DNA of 64,000 bases, from positions 558,001 through 622,000 of the forward strand of contig CAVZNV010000018.1 of assembly GCA_963776735.1 (NCBI GenBank). The letters are read 5' to 3'. The position numbers were made by a program, and so were the translations under genes. Shown here piece after piece: positions 1 to 6,985 of this stretch. Positions within the stretch are counted from its first letter, which is position 1. Every line of letters starts with the position of its first letter. The DNA is from PALSA-612 sp963776735 (GTDB lineage Bacteria > Actinomycetota > Thermoleophilia > Gaiellales > Gaiellaceae). The notes beneath the pieces were generated by a model. The model made no database searches and was not told the origin of the DNA. It saw only the letters and a program-made list of their open reading frames with translations.

Positions 1-2
1 GC

Positions 3-269
3 TCATCCTCGCCTTGTCGACCCTCTCGGGCGTCGAATGGCGAACCGCGAGCGGGCCGTCCGCTGGCTAGCTTCGCACTGGCACACGGACTGGCCGAGAT
101 CGCGGCGCTCGAGCCGGAGCCCGCAGCGGCTGCACGTCGGCGGGAGCACGCCCGAGCGGACGAGCAGCGCGCGCAGGAGGACGATCCAGAGCATCGCCCA
201 CGGTGCGATGAGCCAGGGTTGCGTGACCACGATCCCGCTATCGGCACGAGGTACGCGCTTCCTGAGCAC
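3..269 (-). CDS. small zinc-ribbon membrane protein (putative)
   Basis: Roughly 88 residues. The N-terminal half holds one hydrophobic segment (PWLIAPWAMLWIVLLRALLV) and is followed by a CxxCG...CxC cluster (TCSRCGLRLERR, then VCQC), which looks like a zinc ribbon facing the cytosol, and then a basic tail. The GTG start at 269 is my choice because it leaves a 48-bp divergent gap before the gene at 318. No clear Shine-Dalgarno is visible. Function is unknown. The gene ends right at the window edge, so its downstream context is missing. Confidence 0.45.
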   Translation of the reverse strand: MLRKRVPRADSGIVVTQPWLIAPWAMLWIVLLRALLVRSGVLPPTCSRCGLRLERRDLGQSVCQCEASQRTARSRFAIRRPRGSTRRG

Positions 270-305
270 GGTCGGGGGATCGGCGAGGCGAAAGCGCCCG
301 CCGGC

Positions 306-311
306 TAGAAT
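306..311 (+). promoter_or_regulatory. -10 hexamer TAGAAT, leaderless type
   Basis: TAGAAT lies six bases before the GTG at 318, too close to leave room for a ribosome-binding site, so the transcript probably starts at or next to the start codon. No convincing -35 hexamer is seen. Confidence 0.4.
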
Positions 312-317
312 GCCCCG

Positions 318-566
318 GTGAGCTGGGTGTTCGTCGGTTTGCTCGCCGGCGCCGTTCTCGTCCTGATCGGTGCCGAATGGCCCGGGCTCAGCGAACGCTT
401 CGGCATCGACGCACGGCTCGAGGCACGCGAGCGCAGGGCCCGTGCGCAGCGCAAGGCGAAGCTGCACGTCGTCACGGACGACGACTCCGAGGACTTCGAG
501 GCGAGCGTCCGCCGCGACCTCGACCGCCTGCCGACGATCGAGAAGAAGCGCGGTCCCAGGCGCTAG
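318..566 (+). CDS. small single-pass membrane protein, hypothetical
   Basis: 82 residues: a hydrophobic N-terminal segment (WVFVGLLAGAVLVLIGA), then a charged soluble tail rich in Arg/Glu/Asp that probably forms a helix. GTG start preceded by a -10-like TAGAAT. The gene is convergent with the subtilase gene, whose stop codon lies one base further on. No family recognised. Confidence 0.6.
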   Translation: MSWVFVGLLAGAVLVLIGAEWPGLSERFGIDARLEARERRARAQRKAKLHVVTDDDSEDFEASVRRDLDRLPTIEKKRGPRR

Positions 567-2951
567 CTAGCGCACGGTGAAGCTCGCGCTGAAGTTGCGC
601 GTGTTCGGCAGGATGCCGCCGAACGACTCCATGTTCTTCGTCTCCTGCCAGTCGGAGGCAGTGAGCTGAATCGTGTGGCGGCCGGACGTGAGGAACAGGC
701 CGTTCAGCCGCACCGTGACCGTCCCGGCCGAGTAGACCTCCGGCGCTTTCTTGCCGTCCACGCCGGCGACGAGGGAGCCAGGGTCGACTCCCGAGCCTGA
801 ATCGACGACGGACAGCCGCAGGAGACCCCCGCGCGAGACGGTCTGCGTGAGCAGCTTCACGACCGGCGGCGTGGTGTCGTCGATCCAGAGGCGGAACGTG
901 AACGCGCCCGACTGCGCGCGGCTCGGCGTGTCGAAGACCACGTCGTACGTCTTGGATGCGGGCGCGATCACCGCCGACACCGGCTCGGCCTGGCCAAACT
1001 CGTCCTGGTACGGATTCTCGGCGATCGGAACCGCGGGCACCCCGAGCAGCCGGTTCTCGTCCCCGGGGAAGACGATCCGTGGCGTCACGGCAACCCCGGA
1101 AGCACGCGAAAGGACGATGACGCCGAAGTTGGCCACCCGCTTCGGCAGCACGACGCGGAACACCTGCTCGGGGCCCGGCAGGTCGAGTGTGATGCCCGGC
1201 TGCGGGCTCTCCGGGTAGCGATAGGTCGACACTCGCGACTGCCCGAGGCGCGTGTTGCCGTGGTAGACCCCGGGCTTCGTCAGCGTCGCGCTCGGCTTCC
1301 CGAGCCGCGGATGCTCGCTGCGCAGCCAGAACGGGATCCGCCGCGTGACCGTCCCGTTTCCGAGGACGATGAATCCCGTGACGTCGGCCTCCTTCGCACC
1401 GGCTGCGGCCTTTGCCACGACGGCGAGGCTGTCCGGCACGGTGACCGAAGCCGGCGTCGTGACGGAGACGCCCGAGGCCGGATCCTGCACGTCGACCGTG
1501 ACCGTCCACGAGCCGGCGCCGCCGCCCGCGTCCGTGAGCTGGACTGCTCTCGTCGCCTGAGTGCCGGTCTTGACGAGCCCGAACGAGATGCCGGTCGGCG
1601 CGGCGAAGATCAGCGGGTCGTTCGCCGCCGGAACCTGGATCAGGCCGCCTCCCTCGCGGGTCGAGGGCACCTCGGCGCCGTTCGCGTTTAAGACCGGCTT
1701 GCCCGTGAGCACGAGCGCCGACTTGATCTGAGCGACTGTCCAGCCCGGATGGTGCTGGCGCAACAACGCTGCGGCCCCGGCGACCTGGGGCGCGGCCATG
1801 CTCGTGCCGCTGAACTGCGCCCATGTGCCCTCGCGCGGCGGAACCGACGAGAGGATCGAGACACCCGGCGCGCTCACGTCAGGCTTCATCTCGAGCGAGA
1901 TCGGCGTCGGGCCGGCCGATGAGAACGGCGCGATGACGTCCGTGCCGGTTACCGCGGCGGCCGTAATCGCGTCGGCGGCGCTGCCCGGCGAGGAGATCGA
2001 CCCGTTGCCCTGGTCCTCGAACTCGTTGCCGGCTGCGATCGTCGGCACGACTCCTGCCTTCGCGGCGCCGTTGATCGCGGCGACGACGATGTCGCGAGAG
2101 GGCGCGATCTCCGGTTCGCCGAGCGACAGGTTGATCACGTCCATGCCGTCGGCGACGGCTGCTTCGACCCCGGCCGCGATCTCGGGAGCGTTGCCGTCCA
2201 GGCCGAACTCGTCGGTCGGGTACGTGTAGACCTTGTAGTTACCGATGTACGCGCGCGGCGCGATGCCGGAGAGGACCGCCGTGCCCGGAACCGCGTCCAC
2301 CGTGTAGTCCCCGGCCGCGATGCCTGCGACGTGCGTGGCGTGGTCGGAGTAGACCGGGTCGAACGGCGTCTTCGCGTACTGCCACGTCTCGCCGGGCGGA
2401 GCGAACGCCCGCGCGACGATCACCTTCGGCGTGGTGTAGCCCACGACGCCCTTCGGGAACCCCGGCGGATAGGAGTAACCCGACGGGTTGAAGTACGGGT
2501 GGGCCTGGTCGACTCCCTCGTCGATGATCCCGATCTTCATCCCCTGACCTGCCGTGCTGAAGTCGGGCAGGCCCCAGAGCTGGTCGGCGCCGATCAGCTG
2601 CGGCCCGGTGGAGAGCTTGGCGGATGCGCCGCCGTAGGAGACATCCGGGTAGACGGACGCAACGCCCGGGAGGCGCGAGAGAGCCGGCAACTCGCTCGTC
2701 GGCAGGCTGACCGCCATGCCGTCGAGGACGATGCGGTAGCGCCAGCGCACGGTCGCCGCCGAGAGCGTGTGCTCGATCCGCCGCGCGAGGGCGTTCTGGG
2801 CAGTCGTGAGCTCGGCAAGGTAGTACCGGCTCGGGTCGCTCGTCACGTCCAGCCTGGTCGCCTTCGCCCGTGCGGTGAGCACGCGGCTCTGCTGGACGGA
2901 GTCGACGAGGGACGGCCGGTCGAGCGTGACGACGACCTCGGTGTGGGCCAC
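567..2951 (-). CDS. secreted S8 family serine peptidase (subtilase)
   Basis: 794 residues from the GTG used here. Residues 1-105 resemble an inhibitor I9-type propeptide. The peptidase domain carries the full triad: Asp144 in GIIDEGVD, His204 in SDHATHVAG and Ser384 in FSGTSMAAPQ, with the oxyanion Asn309 in AAGNE. The C-terminal ~340 residues are beta-rich and include Fn3/Ig-like segments. In frame upstream of the GTG is a good signal peptide (RRGVVIALAGTVALAAAHLA), but it lacks ATG, GTG or TTG, so the true start may be a rare codon (ATT at 3035) or the sequence may contain an error. Predicted secreted endopeptidase. Confidence 0.9.
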   Translation of the reverse strand: MAHTEVVVTLDRPSLVDSVQQSRVLTARAKATRLDVTSDPSRYYLAELTTAQNALARRIEHTLSAATVRWRYRIVLDGMAVSLPTSELPALSRLPGVASVYPDVSYGGASAKLSTGPQLIGADQLWGLPDFSTAGQGMKIGIIDEGVDQAHPYFNPSGYSYPPGFPKGVVGYTTPKVIVARAFAPPGETWQYAKTPFDPVYSDHATHVAGIAAGDYTVDAVPGTAVLSGIAPRAYIGNYKVYTYPTDEFGLDGNAPEIAAGVEAAVADGMDVINLSLGEPEIAPSRDIVVAAINGAAKAGVVPTIAAGNEFEDQGNGSISSPGSAADAITAAAVTGTDVIAPFSSAGPTPISLEMKPDVSAPGVSILSSVPPREGTWAQFSGTSMAAPQVAGAAALLRQHHPGWTVAQIKSALVLTGKPVLNANGAEVPSTREGGGLIQVPAANDPLIFAAPTGISFGLVKTGTQATRAVQLTDAGGGAGSWTVTVDVQDPASGVSVTTPASVTVPDSLAVVAKAAAGAKEADVTGFIVLGNGTVTRRIPFWLRSEHPRLGKPSATLTKPGVYHGNTRLGQSRVSTYRYPESPQPGITLDLPGPEQVFRVVLPKRVANFGVIVLSRASGVAVTPRIVFPGDENRLLGVPAVPIAENPYQDEFGQAEPVSAVIAPASKTYDVVFDTPSRAQSGAFTFRLWIDDTTPPVVKLLTQTVSRGGLLRLSVVDSGSGVDPGSLVAGVDGKKAPEVYSAGTVTVRLNGLFLTSGRHTIQLTASDWQETKNMESFGGILPNTRNFSASFTVR

Positions 2952-3063
2952 CGCCGACGCGCGCGCAAGGTGGGCCGCGGCCAGCGCAACCGTGCCTGCC
3001 AGCGCGATGACGACCCCCCGTCTCAGACGAGGAATGGTAGAGAGTCGGCGCGCAGGCCGGGGC

Positions 3064-3069
3064 TACAAT
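3064..3069 (+). promoter_or_regulatory. -10 box (TACAAT) of the tRNA-Leu gene
   Basis: TACAAT lies 12 bases upstream of the mature tRNA 5' end, the expected spacing for a tRNA promoter. No strong -35 is visible. Confidence 0.45.
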
Positions 3070-3081
3070 GCGTTCCCGCAC

Positions 3082-3165
3082 GCGGATGTGGCGGAATTGG
3101 TAGACGCGCACGGTTCAGGTCCGTGTGGGGGTAACCCCGTGGAGGTTCAAGTCCTCTCATCCGCA
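3082..3165 (+). tRNA. tRNA-Leu (anticodon CAG)
   Basis: 84 nt. The 7-bp acceptor stem GCGGATG/CATCCGC, a D arm with GGTAGACGC, anticodon loop TTCAGGT with CAG, the long variable arm expected of a class II tRNA (GTGGGGGTAACCCCGT), and T arm GGAGGTTCAAGTCCTC are all readable. CCA is not encoded. Its 3' 25 bases plus one flanking base recur at 4374-4399. Confidence 0.95.
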
Positions 3166-3166
3166 C
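3141..3166. repeat. 26-bp direct repeat, tRNA-Leu copy (attL-like)
   Basis: T arm and 3' acceptor end of the tRNA-Leu gene plus one base. It is identical over 26 bases to 4374-4399; the flanking bases differ on both sides. tRNA 3' ends are the classical target of tyrosine-recombinase elements. Confidence 0.8.
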
Positions 3167-3350
3167 TCCACGTCTGAGCAGGCTTTCGCTCCTCGGGGTT
3201 CCGAGGCAGCCCGCAGTCAGTCCGTTTGGACGTTGGAGCGTGCCCTGAGTCTCGCTGGTGGCCCGTTCGCGGTGTTGCGAACCCGTTGACGAGCCAGGCT
3301 GTCGACCGTTAGACGCATTCAGAGCCCCGCGACCTGGTGCATTTGGGTGA

Positions 3351-3378
3351 GCGGGCGGCTCGTTGTCGAACCGCCCGC
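3351..3378 (-). terminator. hairpin after the 3390-4139 gene
   Basis: GCGGGCGG (3351-3358) pairs with CCGCCCGC (3371-3378) across a 12-nt loop, 12 bases past the stop codon of the minus-strand gene. There is no U tract. Confidence 0.4.
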
Positions 3379-3389
3379 AGTCGGGTCAG

Positions 3390-4139
3390 TTAATGCCCGA
3401 GAACGCGCGTCAGGGACGTTTGTTCGTTATCCAGATTCCTGGTGATGTCGAAGTTGACCTTGAGTTTTCCGAGTCCTGGTGTGCCGTCCGGTACGCCAAA
3501 CGCAGCGCGCAGTGGCCCAACGGTGCTCGTCTCAAGGGTCAACGTCTTGACGTAAGCGCCGGTACCGCTCGGCGGGTTACCGAGGACAGTGACGAGGTCC
3601 GGGATGGGCGCGCCCGGTGCTGTGTTGACCAGGTCTATGTCCATTCGGGAATTGGTCACCAGCGGGCTGCCGATTCCGTTTGCGAGTTCGAGCGGGTTGT
3701 AGCCGAAGATCGCCGGGCACAAGATGAATGGCGAGCAGGCCGGATACGTCGAAGCGTCGACCATGTACGCGAGTGCTTTGTACGTCTGGAGGTGGATCGT
3801 GTCCTCGGCTTGTCCATCGGAAAGTGTCCGCTCCACGATGTCGCCCGAGAACGTCGTGTGCGTATTCGGACCGCCGACGGCCACGATTCCCGTGTCCTCT
3901 GTTCCCGCGTAGTCGACCCTGAAGAGCTGGTCCAGGCTGTTTCCCCAGATGAACAGCTCACCGACGTACAGGTCTCCGCCAGGGGTATGCCCGACGTCCA
4001 ACTGAATCGACCCTTGTGCCGATACGAAATCACCAATCGGCCTGATGGTCGCCTTGGTGTTGCCTGCGGCGGACGTCGTCGCGGACACACCGACCGCCAT
4101 CGCGGCGACGATGGCAGCAGCGAGAGCTAGCCGCTTCAT
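3390..4139 (-). CDS. secreted protein, DUF4331-like (tentative), in tRNA-bounded island
   Basis: 249 residues from ATG 4139, chosen because GGGAGGAGG lies at ideal spacing upstream. A signal peptide (KRLALAAAIVAAMAVGVSA) is followed by a soluble domain with FIWGNSLDQLFRVDY, FSGDIVERTL, NSRMDIDLVN and, near the C terminus, LKVNFDITRNLDNEQTSL. The Asp/Asn-rich patches recall DUF4331 or cadherin-like secreted proteins, but I would not assert a family. It is the only intact gene in the segment bracketed by the tRNA-Leu repeats, and its lower GC bias suggests horizontal acquisition. Confidence 0.7.
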   Translation of the reverse strand: MKRLALAAAIVAAMAVGVSATTSAAGNTKATIRPIGDFVSAQGSIQLDVGHTPGGDLYVGELFIWGNSLDQLFRVDYAGTEDTGIVAVGGPNTHTTFSGDIVERTLSDGQAEDTIHLQTYKALAYMVDASTYPACSPFILCPAIFGYNPLELANGIGSPLVTNSRMDIDLVNTAPGAPIPDLVTVLGNPPSGTGAYVKTLTLETSTVGPLRAAFGVPDGTPGLGKLKVNFDITRNLDNEQTSLTRVLGH

Positions 4140-4237
4140 TCGGTCCTCCTCCCTGCCTGCCAAGCTGAGCCGCGTTGAAAGCAGTGGCTCAGACGACCTT
4201 AGAACGCGGAGAACCGCGTGTCTACGGCCTATGACCG

Positions 4238-4369
4238 TCAGCCGGCCGCGCGCCAGACGGCGCCCGTCCCGGCCCCGTCACCGATGCTGCGGAGTAGCTC
4301 GAGCGTGTGCCACTCCGGGCCGACCCATGTTCGGCGTGGATGCTCCCGCAGCGGCCCGAGCAGCTTCAC
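4238..4369 (-). pseudogene. possible C-terminal gene fragment next to the right repeat
   Basis: A 43-codon reading frame from a GTG with a protein-like composition (LLGPLREHPRRTWVGPEW, HTLELLRSIGDGAG) that ends in a stop. There is no ribosome-binding site, and its upstream end abuts the 26-bp repeat. It could be the tail of a gene cut by integration, or noise. Confidence 0.25.
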
Positions 4370-4373
4370 CGAG

Positions 4374-4399
4374 GGAGGTTCAAGTCCTCTCATCCGCAC
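4374..4399. repeat. 26-bp direct repeat, distal copy (attR-like)
   Basis: Exact copy of tRNA-Leu positions 3141-3166. Only the T arm and acceptor 3' strand are present, so this is not a second tRNA. It lies 58 bases before the start of the next gene. Confidence 0.8.
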
Positions 4400-4456
4400 A
4401 ACCGCCTCCCGTCAGACTCGTGCGCTCGGTGACAATGCGCTCGTGAGGGTGTCGCC

Positions 4457-5407
4457 GTGAGCGCGATCTCCGACTTCTTCGAGTCCTTCGGCCGCGCGTT
4501 CTCGCACCTCGTCGTCTGGGCGTTCGTGCTCGGCGTCCTCGCCTACCTGGCGCAGGCGGTCGTGCAGTCGCGCGCCTGGCGCAATCTCCTCGCCGCGTCG
4601 TACCCGGGAACGACCGTGCGCTGGCGGGACGCCTACGGCGCGTACCTGGTGAAGAACGGCGCCGGCACGTTCCTGCCCATGCACGGGGACGACGCCGTGC
4701 GGGTCGCGCTGATGAAGGACCGGATCGAGGGCGGCTCGACTGCAGCCGTCGCAGCCACGGCCGGTGTCGAGACGCTCTTCGACGTCTTCGTCACGGTCGT
4801 ACTGATCGGGGTCTCGACCTGGCTCGGCGCCTCGGTGGTCAACTGGCACTCGATCGCGGAGCACCCGGTCGGCCCGGCCCTCGTCTTCGCCCTCGTCGTG
4901 ATCGCGATCGTCATGGGAGCCGTGACGCTGCGGCGGAAGGCGAAGGGAATGGGGGAGGACCTGAAGCAAGGGCTCGTCATCTTCCAGCGGCGGGGTGCCT
5001 ACTCCCGGACCGTTCTCGGCTGGCAGGTCGTCCACTTCGTCCTGGAGCTCGCGACCCTGTACCTCCTGCTGCGCGCGTTCGGATTCGTGGGCGCGACGAT
5101 CACGAGCGTCGTCCTGATCCGCACCGCTCAGCGGGTGACGGCCAGCCTTCCCGGGTTTCTCGAAACCGGGTCGCAGCAGGCGATGATCGTGGCCATCCTC
5201 AGCCGAGGCACCCACACGGCCGGACAGGCGTTCGGCTTCGGGTTCGGCACGAAGGTGACGACTGCGGGTCTCGACGTCACGCTGGCGCTGATCGCCGCGC
5301 GCATCATGGTCGGGCCTCTGCGCCTGCGGGCGCGGATCGGCGCGAAGCTGCGCCGGAAACCCGTCGAGAGCGCCCTGCCGGAGCCGGTCGTCGACACCGG
5401 CGACTGA
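4457..5407 (+). CDS. flippase-like membrane protein, lysylphosphatidylglycerol synthase TM domain family
   Basis: 316 residues with about seven to eight hydrophobic segments (for example LVVWAFVLGVLAYLAQAVV, VLIGVSTWLGASVV, LVFALVVIAIVMGAV and LALIAARIMV). The family signature near residues 60-85 (YGAYLVKNGAGTFLPMHGDDAVRV) matches UPF0104/LPG_synthase_TM proteins, which move or modify polyprenyl-linked or phospholipid head groups. There is no attached synthase domain. Start GTG 4457; an in-frame upstream GTG at 4442 would add five residues. A second member of the family lies at 56803-57909. Confidence 0.75.
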   Translation: MSAISDFFESFGRAFSHLVVWAFVLGVLAYLAQAVVQSRAWRNLLAASYPGTTVRWRDAYGAYLVKNGAGTFLPMHGDDAVRVALMKDRIEGGSTAAVAATAGVETLFDVFVTVVLIGVSTWLGASVVNWHSIAEHPVGPALVFALVVIAIVMGAVTLRRKAKGMGEDLKQGLVIFQRRGAYSRTVLGWQVVHFVLELATLYLLLRAFGFVGATITSVVLIRTAQRVTASLPGFLETGSQQAMIVAILSRGTHTAGQAFGFGFGTKVTTAGLDVTLALIAARIMVGPLRLRARIGAKLRRKPVESALPEPVVDTGD

Positions 5408-5413
5408 CGGCGG

Positions 5414-5674
5414 CTACCCGGTCGACAAGCCGGCGTGCCTGAGGAGCCGGCGGACGTCGACCAGCGTCTGCTCGTCCACGTCCTTGCCGTGCGGGGGCCG
5501 AAGCACCTGCGTCTCGTCGCCGACCGTGACCTTCAGCTTGCCGTCGTGCTCCTCGGTGACGTTTCCCACGGCCTCGAGCAGCGACCTGACCTGCCGCCAC
5601 TCGATGTTGCGGCCCTCGTGTCCGAGGAGCTTCTCCAGGGTCTCGCGATGGTGGCTGCTGAGGCTGTCGGTCAT
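5414..5674 (-). CDS. hypothetical protein, 86 aa
   Basis: Small acidic/basic soluble protein (HHRETLEKLLGHEGRNIEW, then VRSLLEAVG). ATG 5674 overlaps the stop of the 30-codon frame upstream as ATGA, the usual layout of translational coupling, so I prefer it over the TTG at 5686. No family assigned, although the spacing of a helix-rich N terminus and a beta-rich KLKVTVGDETQVL stretch recalls HicA-size proteins. Confidence 0.6.
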   Translation of the reverse strand: MTDSLSSHHRETLEKLLGHEGRNIEWRQVRSLLEAVGNVTEEHDGKLKVTVGDETQVLRPPHGKDVDEQTLVDVRRLLRHAGLSTG

Positions 5675-5763
5675 CGTCGGCGCCAAAGGAAACGCCCGAC
5701 TCCGACGGCAGCACGCTTGGTCTTGCGACCCTGCGAACCACTGTCTCGGTCGGGCACGGGCAT
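5671..5763 (-). CDS. 30-aa basic peptide, coupled to the 5414-5674 gene
   Basis: Reads MPVPDRDSGSQGRKTKRA followed by VGVGRFLWRRR. GTGAAAGG sits directly before the ATG, and the TGA overlaps the next ATG. The peptide is strongly basic and could be a leader peptide or a small nucleic-acid- or membrane-binding protein. Confidence 0.4.
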   Translation of the reverse strand: MPVPDRDSGSQGRKTKRAAVGVGRFLWRRR

Positions 5764-5779
5764 CCTTTCACGCGGCGAG

Positions 5780-5796
5780 GCCGGCGTCAAGCCGGC
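5780..5796 (-). terminator. short GC hairpin
   Basis: GCCGGC (5780-5785) and GCCGGC (5791-5796) pair across a 5-nt loop immediately past the stop of the disrupted monooxygenase gene. It is weak, with no U tract. Confidence 0.35.
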
Positions 5797-6117
5797 TATG
5801 CGCCCCAGCCGACGTCGTCGCGCGTCTCCAGCTTGCGCCAGAACGTGACCTCCGGCTCGCCGGTGACACCGGCCTCGGCCATCATCGGCTCGATCGTCGC
5901 GCGCTCGGCCTCGAAGAACCGCTGGAAGCTCTCGGGGTCGGGCCACTCGTCGAGCACCATGATCTGGCCGTCGTCGGATTCCGTAGAAGCGGTGCGCGAT
6001 CAGCCCGAACTCCTTGGCACGGTTCGCGATCTCCGCCATCCCGCCCGGGTTCGCCGCCGCGCGGCGCTCGAGTTCGGCCGGATCGCCCTTGGCACGGAAG
6101 GTCAAGAGCACTGACAT
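5796..6117 (-). pseudogene. antibiotic biosynthesis monooxygenase-like (ABM) protein, frameshifted
   Basis: The N-terminal part (MSVLLTFRAKGDPAELERRA to IAHRFYG) continues in another frame as SDDGQIMVLDEWPDPESFQ and then FFEAERATIEPMMAEAG, ending WRKLETRDDVGWGA. Joined, it is a ~106-residue ferredoxin-fold ABM/dimeric alpha-beta barrel protein of normal size. One extra base near 5980-5983 breaks the frame; no stop substitutions are seen. This is either a recent lesion or a sequence error. Such proteins oxidise small aromatics or serve as dimeric sensors, and the substrate cannot be told from the sequence. Confidence 0.65.
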
Positions 6118-6169
6118 CGACTGCTCCTTTCGGTCGAGAGAGTTGACGGCATCTTCGCAGGCCGGAACG

Positions 6170-6197
6170 CCGAGAGGCCCCTTCCGGGGCCCCTCGG
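6170..6197 (-). terminator. strong hairpin after the collagen-like gene
   Basis: Twelve-base arms 6170-6181 and 6186-6197 pair with one mismatch across a TTCC loop, 24 bases past the stop of the minus-strand gene. The GGCCCC/GGGGCC core recurs in other terminators of this window. Confidence 0.6.
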
Positions 6198-6220
6198 GTC
6201 AAGCGTGAGATCGAACCCTG

Positions 6221-6886
6221 CTACGAGCTGCAGATCGCGTACGCCTCGTCCCCGGCGTACAGATGTGCGCCGTTGACCGAGCTGAGGATCACGGCCCACG
6301 TGGCGAGACCCGCGTCCGGGTAGCTGGCGTGGATCTCGACGTCGCCGTCCCAGTTCGGGATGTTCACGCCACCGCCGACCGCGGAGCCGCTGGGACAGAC
6401 GGTGAACATGAAGTACGTGCCACCTGCGGGAATCGTGACGGTGTCCGTCGTCGTGTCCCCGGTGACCCGCGAGAACGAGCCGCCCGTGCCGGTCGGACCA
6501 GTCGGACCGGGCGGCCCGGTCGGGCCTGTCCCCGTCGGACCGGTCGCTCCCGTCGCACCCGTGGGGCCGGTGGCACCCGTCGCTCCGGTCGCACCGGCAC
6601 CCGTCGGGCCGGTCGCCCCGGTTGGACCGGTGACGCCCGTCGGGCCGGTCGCGCCCTTCTGGTTCCAGTTCAAAGCCTTCTCGTTAAAGCGGCACTGCTC
6701 GCCCACGTCGGCGTTGATGACGCGGAGCACACCTTTGTTCGTACCCGACACCGACGCCTGGTAACAGCCGTGGATGACGCCATTCGCGGACGGGATCGCA
6801 GCCTGCACCACGGTGGCGATGCCGAAAACCGCGCCCCCGACGCCGACCGCGACGAGCACGGACAAAAGCCTCTTGTACTTCCCCAT
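6221..6886 (-). CDS. secreted collagen-like protein
   Basis: 221 residues. Signal peptide (LLSVLVAVGVGGAVFGIATV), then the domain found in many actinobacterial cell-surface proteins (IPSANGVIHGCYQASVSG, LRVINADVGEQCRFNEKAL, ending in NWNQKG). From about residue 78 to 135 runs an uninterrupted Gly-X-Y tract of the GPTGATGPTG type, expected to form a collagen triple helix. It is followed by a beta-rich C-terminal domain with two Cys. ATG preceded by GGGGAGG. A trimeric surface or spore-coat-like filament is inferred. Confidence 0.85.
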   Translation of the reverse strand: MGKYKRLLSVLVAVGVGGAVFGIATVVQAAIPSANGVIHGCYQASVSGTNKGVLRVINADVGEQCRFNEKALNWNQKGATGPTGVTGPTGATGPTGAGATGATGATGPTGATGATGPTGTGPTGPPGPTGPTGTGGSFSRVTGDTTTDTVTIPAGGTYFMFTVCPSGSAVGGGVNIPNWDGDVEIHASYPDAGLATWAVILSSVNGAHLYAGDEAYAICSS

Positions 6887-6985
6887 TCCTACCTCCCCAA
6901 GTGACTCCGGATCGCGCAGCGATGCTTCTGCGCGATCCGGACTGTACCTACCGCATGTGGATTCGTGATCCGAAGCAGCGGGTTT

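Larger units (their letters stand above)
3166..4373. mobile_element. tRNA-bounded 1.2-kb insertion remnant
   Basis: The DNA between the two copies of the tRNA-Leu 3' end is the size and position expected of an integrated element, but it holds no integrase. It contains one secreted-protein gene on the minus strand, whose codons are visibly less GC-biased than those of its neighbours, and a short coding-like fragment at the right end. This is inferred to be the remnant of an excised or collapsed integrative element, or a satellite mobilised in trans. Confidence 0.5.

Noticed and set aside
4374..4399. Second tRNA-Leu gene
   Set aside because: Only the T arm and 3' acceptor strand are present; no D arm, anticodon arm or 5' acceptor strand precede it.
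6479..6655. Tandem DNA repeat or CRISPR-like array
   Set aside because: The 9-base periodicity is the coding sequence of the Gly-X-Y collagen tract on the minus strand; there are no spacers.
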